In this document: positions 58,662 through 64,000 of the stretch, one piece after another | How the letters are laid out: every line of letters begins with the position of its first letter | How positions within the stretch are numbered: the stretch's first letter is position 1 | Assembly (NCBI RefSeq): GCF_900103875.1 | Contig: NZ_LT629705.1 | Coordinates: 2,179,001 to 2,243,000 of the forward strand | Direction of reading: 5' to 3' | From: Pseudomonas arsenicoxydans | Lineage (GTDB): Bacteria > Pseudomonadota > Gammaproteobacteria > Pseudomonadales > Pseudomonadaceae | Length of the DNA stretch: 64,000 bases | Position numbers and translations under genes: made by a program | The notes under the pieces: generated by a model | The model's input: only the letters and a program-made list of their open reading frames with translations | What the model was told of the DNA's origin: nothing | Database searches by the model: none

Positions 58662-60021
58662 GCCCTGGAAATTGAGCGAACTGACCGGCGCACTGAACGG
58701 CCGGATGATCGTGGCCGATGCCACGTTCAATGGCGTCAGCATCGACAGTCGCGCGATCAAGCCCGGCCAGCTCTTTATTGCCCTGACCGGTCCGCGCTTC
58801 GACGGTCACGACTATTTGAATGACGTAGCAAACAAAGGCGCCGTCGCGGCGCTGGTCGAGCGTGAAGTCGCTGACAGTGCGCTACCGCAATTGGTTGTCA
58901 AAGACACCCGCCAGGCCCTTGGCCAGTTGGGCGCTCTGAACCGTGCTGCGTTTACCCGCCCTGTGGCGGCGATCACCGGTTCCAGCGGCAAGACCACCGT
59001 CAAGGAAATGCTCGCGAGCATCCTGCGCACGCGCGGTCCGGTGCTGGCGACCCGTGGCAACCTGAACAACGACCTCGGCGTGCCATTGACCTTGCTCGAA
59101 CTCGCACCGGAGCACACCGCTGCCGTGATCGAGCTTGGCGCGTCGCGTCTGGGTGAAATTGCCTACACCGTCGGCATGACCAAACCGCATGTGGCCGTGC
59201 TGAACAACGCCGGGACTGCCCACGTTGGCGAGTTCGGCGGGCCGGAAAAAATCGTTGAAGCCAAAGGCGAGATTATTGAAGGGCTGGACGCTGATGGCGT
59301 CGCCGTTCTGAATCTGGACGACAAGGCGTTCGGCATCTGGAAGACCCGTGCTGCCGGCCGCAAAGTCCTGACGTTTGCCTTGAGCAATGTCAGCGCCGAC
59401 TTCTACGCCAGTGATCTGGACCGCGATGCACGCGGTTGCCCGTCGTTCAATCTGCACAGCCCCGATGGTGTGGAGCGCGTTCAACTGAATCTGCTCGGCA
59501 CCCATAACGTCGCCAACGCGTTGGCTGCCGCTGCTGCCGCACACGCCTTGGGCGTGTCGCTGTTGGGCATCGCCACCGGTCTCGGCGCAGTGCAACCGGT
59601 CAAGGGGCGCACCGTCGCGCAACTGGCCAGCAATGGCATACGCGTAATCGATGACACGTACAACGCGAACCCCACCTCCATGTGCGCGGCCGTTGATATA
59701 CTCGCCGGCTTTTCCGGCCGCACCGTTCTGGTGCTCGGGGATATCGGCGAGTTGGGCGACTGGGCGGAGCAGGGGCATCGCGATGTGGGCGAGTACGCCC
59801 GCGGCAAGGTTTCCGCGCTTTACGCTGTCGGGCCATTGATGGCTCACGCCGTAAACGCTTTCGGCCCGCAAGCTTTTCACTTCAGCACTCAGGCTGAGCT
59901 GATCAAGGCACTCGGCGCCGAGCAGGATACAAACACCACTATTTTGATCAAGGGCTCGCGCAGCGCAGCGATGGAAAACATCGTCGCCGCTTTGTGCGGG
60001 TCCAGTCTGGAGAAACATTAA
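58654..60021 (+). CDS. murF: UDP-MurNAc-tripeptide:D-Ala-D-Ala ligase
   Basis: 455 residues with the ATP loop [35 protein letters not shown], and a C-terminal domain beginning near [20 protein letters not shown]. It completes the UDP-MurNAc-pentapeptide. It overlaps murE by 8 bp and ends one base into the mraY start (TAATG). Confidence 0.98.
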   Translation: MLKPWKLSELTGALNGRMIVADATFNGVSIDSRAIKPGQLFIALTGPRFDGHDYLNDVANKGAVAALVEREVADSALPQLVVKDTRQALGQLGALNRAAFTRPVAAITGSSGKTTVKEMLASILRTRGPVLATRGNLNNDLGVPLTLLELAPEHTAAVIELGASRLGEIAYTVGMTKPHVAVLNNAGTAHVGEFGGPEKIVEAKGEIIEGLDADGVAVLNLDDKAFGIWKTRAAGRKVLTFALSNVSADFYASDLDRDARGCPSFNLHSPDGVERVQLNLLGTHNVANALAAAAAAHALGVSLLGIATGLGAVQPVKGRTVAQLASNGIRVIDDTYNANPTSMCAAVDILAGFSGRTVLVLGDIGELGDWAEQGHRDVGEYARGKVSALYAVGPLMAHAVNAFGPQAFHFSTQAELIKALGAEQDTNTTILIKGSRSAAMENIVAALCGSSLEKH

Positions 60022-61103
60022 TGCTGCTGCTGCTAGCGGAGTATCTGCAACAGTTCTACAAAGGCTTCGCGGTCTTTCAGTACCTGACCCTGCGCGGGAT
60101 CCTCGGTGTGCTGACCGCGCTGGTTTTGTCGCTGTGTTATGGCCCGTGGATGATCCGCACGTTGCAGAACCGTCAGATCGGTCAATCCGTTCGTAACGAC
60201 GGTCCGCAATCGCACCTGTCCAAATCCGGCACCCCGACCATGGGCGGCGCGCTGATTCTGTCGTCCATCGGCGTCAGCACTTTGCTCTGGGCTGACCTGA
60301 GCAATCGTTATGTCTGGACCGTTTTGCTGGTGACGTTGCTGTTCGGCGCTATCGGCTGGGTCGACGACTACCGCAAGGTGATCGAGAAAAACTCCAAAGG
60401 TTTGCCAAGCCGCTGGAAATACTTCTGGCAGTCGGTGTTTGGCCTCGGTGCAGCGATCTTCCTTTATATGACCGCGACTTCGCCGGTGGAAACCACGCTG
60501 ATCCTGCCAATGCTCAAGGACTACAGCATTCCGTTGGGCATAGGTTTCGTTGTCCTGACTTACTTCGTGATCGTCGGCTCGAGCAACGCCGTCAACCTGA
60601 CCGACGGCCTCGACGGCCTGGCGATCATGCCGACCGTGATGGTCGGTGGCGGCCTGGGCATTTTCTGCTACCTGTCGGGTAACGTGAAATTCGCCGAATA
60701 CCTGCTGATTCCCTACGTCCCGGGCGCAGGTGAGTTGATCGTGTTCTGCGGTGCATTGATCGGTGCGGGCTTGGGCTTTCTCTGGTTCAACACCTATCCG
60801 GCACAAGTATTCATGGGTGACGTCGGCGCACTGGCGCTGGGCGCTGCCCTGGGCACCATCGCGGTGATCGTCCGTCAGGAAATCGTCCTGTTCATCATGG
60901 GCGGTGTGTTCGTGATGGAAACCCTGTCGGTGGTTATCCAGGTTGCTTCTTTCAAGATGACCGGTCGCCGTGTGTTCCGCATGGCACCGATTCACCACCA
61001 CTTTGAACTCAAGGGCTGGCCCGAGCCGCGCGTGATCGTCCGTTTCTGGATCATTACCGTGATTCTCGTACTGGTCGGCCTTGCCACCCTGAAGCTGAGG
61101 TAG
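60021..61103 (+). CDS. mraY: Phospho-MurNAc-pentapeptide translocase
   Basis: 360 residues, start ATG 60021 ([20 protein letters not shown]). Ten membrane helices; signatures [42 protein letters not shown] and a C-terminal [20 protein letters not shown]. It makes lipid I. It is translated from a TAATG overlap with murF and followed 6 bp later by murD. Confidence 0.98.
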   Translation: MLLLLAEYLQQFYKGFAVFQYLTLRGILGVLTALVLSLCYGPWMIRTLQNRQIGQSVRNDGPQSHLSKSGTPTMGGALILSSIGVSTLLWADLSNRYVWTVLLVTLLFGAIGWVDDYRKVIEKNSKGLPSRWKYFWQSVFGLGAAIFLYMTATSPVETTLILPMLKDYSIPLGIGFVVLTYFVIVGSSNAVNLTDGLDGLAIMPTVMVGGGLGIFCYLSGNVKFAEYLLIPYVPGAGELIVFCGALIGAGLGFLWFNTYPAQVFMGDVGALALGAALGTIAVIVRQEIVLFIMGGVFVMETLSVVIQVASFKMTGRRVFRMAPIHHHFELKGWPEPRVIVRFWIITVILVLVGLATLKLR

Positions 61104-61109
61104 AAACTC

Positions 61110-62456
61110 GTGTCTCTGATCGCTTCTGACCACTTCCGCATCGTTGTCGGCCTCGGCAAGAGCGGCATGTCCCTGGTTCGCTTCCTGGCGAACCGGGGCA
61201 CGTCGTTTGCTGTGGCCGATACGCGGGAAAATCCACCGGAACTGGCCACGCTCAAGCGTGACTATCCGCACGTGGAAGTGCGTTGTGGCGAGCTGGACGT
61301 CGAATTCCTGTGCCGCGCCGATGAGCTCTACGTGAGCCCCGGCCTGGCGCTGGCGACCCCGGCCCTGCAGGCTGCCGCCGCCCGTGGCGTGAAATTGTCC
61401 GGCGACATCGAGCTGTTCGCGCGAAATGCGAAGGCGCCGATTGTGGCCATCAGCGGTTCCAACGCGAAAAGCACCGTGACCACCCTGGTCGGCGAGATGG
61501 CGGCAGCGGCGGGCAAGCGCGTCGCCGTGGGCGGCAACCTCGGCACGCCGGCGCTGGATTTGCTCAGCGATGACGTCGAGCTGTACGTGATGGAATTGTC
61601 GAGCTTCCAGCTCGAAACCACCGACCAACTCAACGCTGAAGTGGCCACCGTGCTCAACGTCAGTGAAGACCACATGGACCGCTACAGCGGCCTGCCGGCC
61701 TATCACCTGGCCAAGCACCGGATTTTCCGTGGGGCGAAGCAGTTTGTGGTCAACCGTCAGGACGCCCTGAGCCGTCCGTTGATTGGCGAAGGTCAGCCGT
61801 GCTGGACGTTCGGCTTGAGCAAACCTGATTTCAAGGCCTTCGGCATTCGCGAAGAAGACGGCGAGAAGTACCTGGCTTTCGAATTCCAGAACCTGATGCC
61901 GGTGCGCGAGTTGAAAGTCCGTGGCGCCCATAACCAGTCCAATGCCCTGGCGGCGTTGGCGCTGGGGCATGCCGTCGGCTTGCCATTCGACGCCATGCTG
62001 TCGAGCCTGCGCACGTTCGCCGGGCTTGAGCATCGCTGCCAGTGGGTCCGTGACCTGGATGGCGTGAGCTACTACAACGATTCCAAAGCCACCAACGTCG
62101 GCGCCGCACTGGCAGCCATCGAAGGCTTGGGCGCGGACATCGACGGCAAGGTGGTGTTGATTGCCGGGGGCGACGGCAAAGGCGCTGACTTCAAGGATTT
62201 GCGTGATCCCGTGGCCGCCAACTGCCGCGCCGTCATTTTGATGGGCCGCGACTCCGACAAGATCGGTGAGGCCATCGGCGATGCGGTGCCGTTGATCCGG
62301 GTCGGTTCGCTGGTCGAAGCGGTGGAGCAATGCCGCGCCGCTGCACAACCTGGCGATGTGGTGCTGCTGTCGCCAGCCTGCGCCAGTTTCGACATGTTCA
62401 AGAATTATGAAGACCGTGGTCACCAGTTCGTCCGCGCTGTGGAGGATCTGGCATGA
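61110..62456 (+). CDS. murD: UDP-MurNAc-L-alanine:D-glutamate ligase
   Basis: 448 residues from a GTG start (61110). Rossmann start VVGLGKSGMSLVRFLANRG, ATP loop in AISGSNAKSTVTTLVGEMA (GSNAKST in place of the usual GTNGKST), and the Mur ligase central segment MELSSFQLETTDQLNAEVAT. The murD product acts before MurE and MurF. Its end overlaps ftsW by 4 bp. Confidence 0.96.
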   Translation: MSLIASDHFRIVVGLGKSGMSLVRFLANRGTSFAVADTRENPPELATLKRDYPHVEVRCGELDVEFLCRADELYVSPGLALATPALQAAAARGVKLSGDIELFARNAKAPIVAISGSNAKSTVTTLVGEMAAAAGKRVAVGGNLGTPALDLLSDDVELYVMELSSFQLETTDQLNAEVATVLNVSEDHMDRYSGLPAYHLAKHRIFRGAKQFVVNRQDALSRPLIGEGQPCWTFGLSKPDFKAFGIREEDGEKYLAFEFQNLMPVRELKVRGAHNQSNALAALALGHAVGLPFDAMLSSLRTFAGLEHRCQWVRDLDGVSYYNDSKATNVGAALAAIEGLGADIDGKVVLIAGGDGKGADFKDLRDPVAANCRAVILMGRDSDKIGEAIGDAVPLIRVGSLVEAVEQCRAAAQPGDVVLLSPACASFDMFKNYEDRGHQFVRAVEDLA

Positions 62457-63670
62457 GCCTGCGAAACATCATCAAGCCATACCCGTCGCCGATCATCACC
62501 GGGCGCGGTATCGATCTCGACTTCCCGATGCTCGCCGGCTGCCTGGCCTTGATCGGCCTCGGGCTGGTCATGATCGCCTCGGCTTCGACCGAAGTGGCGG
62601 CGGCGCAATCGGGCAGCGCCCTGTATTACATGATTCGCCACCTTATCTATATCGTGCTGGGCCTGGGCGCCTGCGTCATCACCATGATGATTCCGATCGC
62701 CACCTGGCAACGCCTGGGCTGGCTGATGCTGCTGGGTGCGTTCGGTCTGCTGGTGATGGTGATCGTTCCGGGGATCGGCCGTGAAGTGAACGGTTCGATG
62801 CGCTGGATCGGCTTCAGTTTCTTCAACGTTCAGCCTTCCGAGATCGCCAAGGTGTTCGTGGTGATCTACCTCGCCGGTTACCTGGTGCGTCGCCAGAAAG
62901 AAGTGCGCGAAAGCTGGATGGGCTTCTTCAAGCCGTTCATCGTTCTGCTGCCAATGGCTGGCCTGCTGCTGATGGAGCCGGACTTCGGTGCCACCGTCGT
63001 AATGATGGGTGCCGCCGCGGCGATGCTGTTCCTTGGTGGGGTCGGGCTGTTCCGGTTTTCCCTGATGGTGGTCCTGGCGGTTGCGGCGGTGGTGTTGCTG
63101 ATTCAAGTGCAACCCTATCGAATGGCGCGTCTTACCAACTTTGCCGATCCATGGGCCGACCAGTTCGGCGCCGGGTATCAATTGTCGCAAGCCTTGATCG
63201 CGTTTGGTCGCGGCGAATGGCTGGGTGTTGGCCTGGGCAACAGCGTGCAGAAACAGTTCTACCTGCCAGAAGCCCACACCGACTTCGTGTTCTCGGTCCT
63301 GGCTGAAGAGCTGGGGGCCGTGGGTTCCTTGTGCACGGTCGCGCTGTTCGTCTTCGTGTGTATTCGCGGCATGTACATCGGTTATTGGGCTGAGAAGGCC
63401 AAGCAGTTTTTCGCCGCCTACATTGCGTACGGCTTGTCGTTCCTGTGGATCGGCCAGTTCCTGATCAACATCGGTGTGAACGTCGGTCTGCTGCCGACCA
63501 AAGGCCTGACCTTGCCGTTCCTCAGTTATGGCGGCAGTTCGTTGGTGATCTGCGGTGCCTGCCTTGGGTTGTTATTGCGCATCGAGTGGGAGAGTCGAAC
63601 CCATCTGGGCAGCGAAGAGATGGAATTCCATGAGAGCGACTTCGCCGAGGAGTCGACCCATGGGCGCTAA
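62453..63670 (+). CDS. ftsW: Peptidoglycan glycosyltransferase FtsW
   Basis: 405 residues of the SEDS family with about ten membrane helices. Signature AYGLSFLWIGQFLINIGVNV followed by TKGLTLPFLSYGGSSLV. It polymerises septal glycan with FtsI. Its last 11 bp overlap the murG ATG. Confidence 0.97.
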   Translation: MSLRNIIKPYPSPIITGRGIDLDFPMLAGCLALIGLGLVMIASASTEVAAAQSGSALYYMIRHLIYIVLGLGACVITMMIPIATWQRLGWLMLLGAFGLLVMVIVPGIGREVNGSMRWIGFSFFNVQPSEIAKVFVVIYLAGYLVRRQKEVRESWMGFFKPFIVLLPMAGLLLMEPDFGATVVMMGAAAAMLFLGGVGLFRFSLMVVLAVAAVVLLIQVQPYRMARLTNFADPWADQFGAGYQLSQALIAFGRGEWLGVGLGNSVQKQFYLPEAHTDFVFSVLAEELGAVGSLCTVALFVFVCIRGMYIGYWAEKAKQFFAAYIAYGLSFLWIGQFLINIGVNVGLLPTKGLTLPFLSYGGSSLVICGACLGLLLRIEWESRTHLGSEEMEFHESDFAEESTHGR

Positions 63671-64000
63671 CGTATTGATCATGGCGGGCGGCACCGGCGG
63701 CCACGTGTTTCCGGCGCTGGCTTGCGCTCGCGAGTTTCAGGCCCGCGGCTACACCGTGCACTGGCTTGGAACACCCCGTGGCATCGAGAACGACCTGGTG
63801 CCGATGGCCGGTATCGAGCTGCATCGGATCAACGCCAGCGGCGTGCGCGGCAAGGGCAAATTGTCCCTGCTCAAGGCCCCATTCATGGTGATCAAATCCG
63901 TCTGGCAGGCGCGGGCGATCATTCGTCAGCTGCGGCCGGTGTGCGTCGTTGGCTTCGGTGGTTTTGTGACCGGTCCTGGTGGTGTCGCAGCCAAACTGGC
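63660..64000 (+). CDS. murG: UDP-GlcNAc:lipid I GlcNAc transferase, C-terminus cut by window edge
   Basis: ATG 63660 starts MGANVLIMAGGTGGHVFPAL with the glycine-rich GGTGGH donor loop. The visible 113 codons continue to RQLRPVCVVGFGGFVTGPGG, the second conserved loop. The frame runs off the window at 64000. It makes lipid II from lipid I on the cytoplasmic face. It overlaps ftsW by 11 bp. Confidence 0.96.
   Translation, partial: MGANVLIMAGGTGGHVFPALACAREFQARGYTVHWLGTPRGIENDLVPMAGIELHRINASGVRGKGKLSLLKAPFMVIKSVWQARAIIRQLRPVCVVGFGGFVTGPGGVAAKL

Noticed and set aside
60033..62423. 796-codon open frame on the minus strand over mraY/murD
   Set aside because: Antisense shadow of essential genes, rich in His/Gln repeats. 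The plus-strand products are complete and conserved.

Overview
The window is a chromosomal segment of a Pseudomonas, most likely the P. fluorescens group. The evidence is high GC, gene order matching the PA4655-PA4626 and PA4439-PA4417 blocks of P. aeruginosa as I remember them, REP/REPIN repeats of the GTGGGAGCGGGCTTGCCCGCG type, and protein families typical of the genus. It is almost entirely vertically inherited core genome. I see no prophage, CRISPR array, tRNA, toxin-antitoxin pair or defence island. The only clear mobile element is one IS3-family insertion sequence.

Layout. 1-4.4 kb: a light/oxidative-stress type island (DUF523-DUF1722 protein cut by the left edge, Trp-rich small protein, renalase-like FAD oxidoreductase, TIGR01777 SDR, ferrochelatase hemH). 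TGTACA-N12-TGTAYA operators of the B12-dependent LitR/CarH kind sit between the genes. 4.4-12 kb: pyrimidine and purine salvage (uraA, upp, hpt), a WbuC cupin, a SulP transporter, two small conserved proteins and mqo. 12-24 kb: small conserved genes, an acyltransferase, an SRAP protein, a chemoreceptor, an M48 lipoprotein, a TMEM165-type Mn exporter behind a yybP-ykoY riboswitch, rsmC, hprA and a LysE exporter. 24-33 kb: an accessory-looking lipid module (acyl-CoA ligase, DUF1302 barrel protein, DUF1329 periplasmic protein, MalT-like LuxR activator). 33-43 kb: MBL hydrolase, OmpA lipoprotein, zapG, hydrolase, trpS and zapE, then the IS3 element, a GlxA regulator divergent from an acyl-CoA dehydrogenase, and an aldo/keto reductase. 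43-53 kb: rplM-rpsI, petABC, sspAB, the convergent lpoA-yraN-diaA-dolP group, rsmI and rnpB. 53.6-64 kb: the division and cell-wall (dcw) cluster mraZ-rsmH-ftsL-ftsI-murE-murF-mraY-murD-ftsW-murG, with murG cut by the right edge.

Functionally, the right half is growth machinery: translation, the bc1 complex, peptidoglycan precursor synthesis and septation. Genes there overlap or nearly touch, and the dcw cluster appears to be driven from a promoter with MraZ boxes. The left half is salvage, stress and transport.

The most interesting non-coding signals are the LitR-like operators (972-1045, and a weaker one at 2328-2351), the Mn riboswitch with a hairpin that competes with its P1 stem (21044-21256), four copies of a 38-bp-arm palindromic repeat that occurs in two opposite arrangements, and a 740-bp stretch upstream of mqo with no convincing gene. 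I found no system that I can claim is undescribed. The best candidates for follow-up are the lipid module and the conserved small proteins of unknown role.
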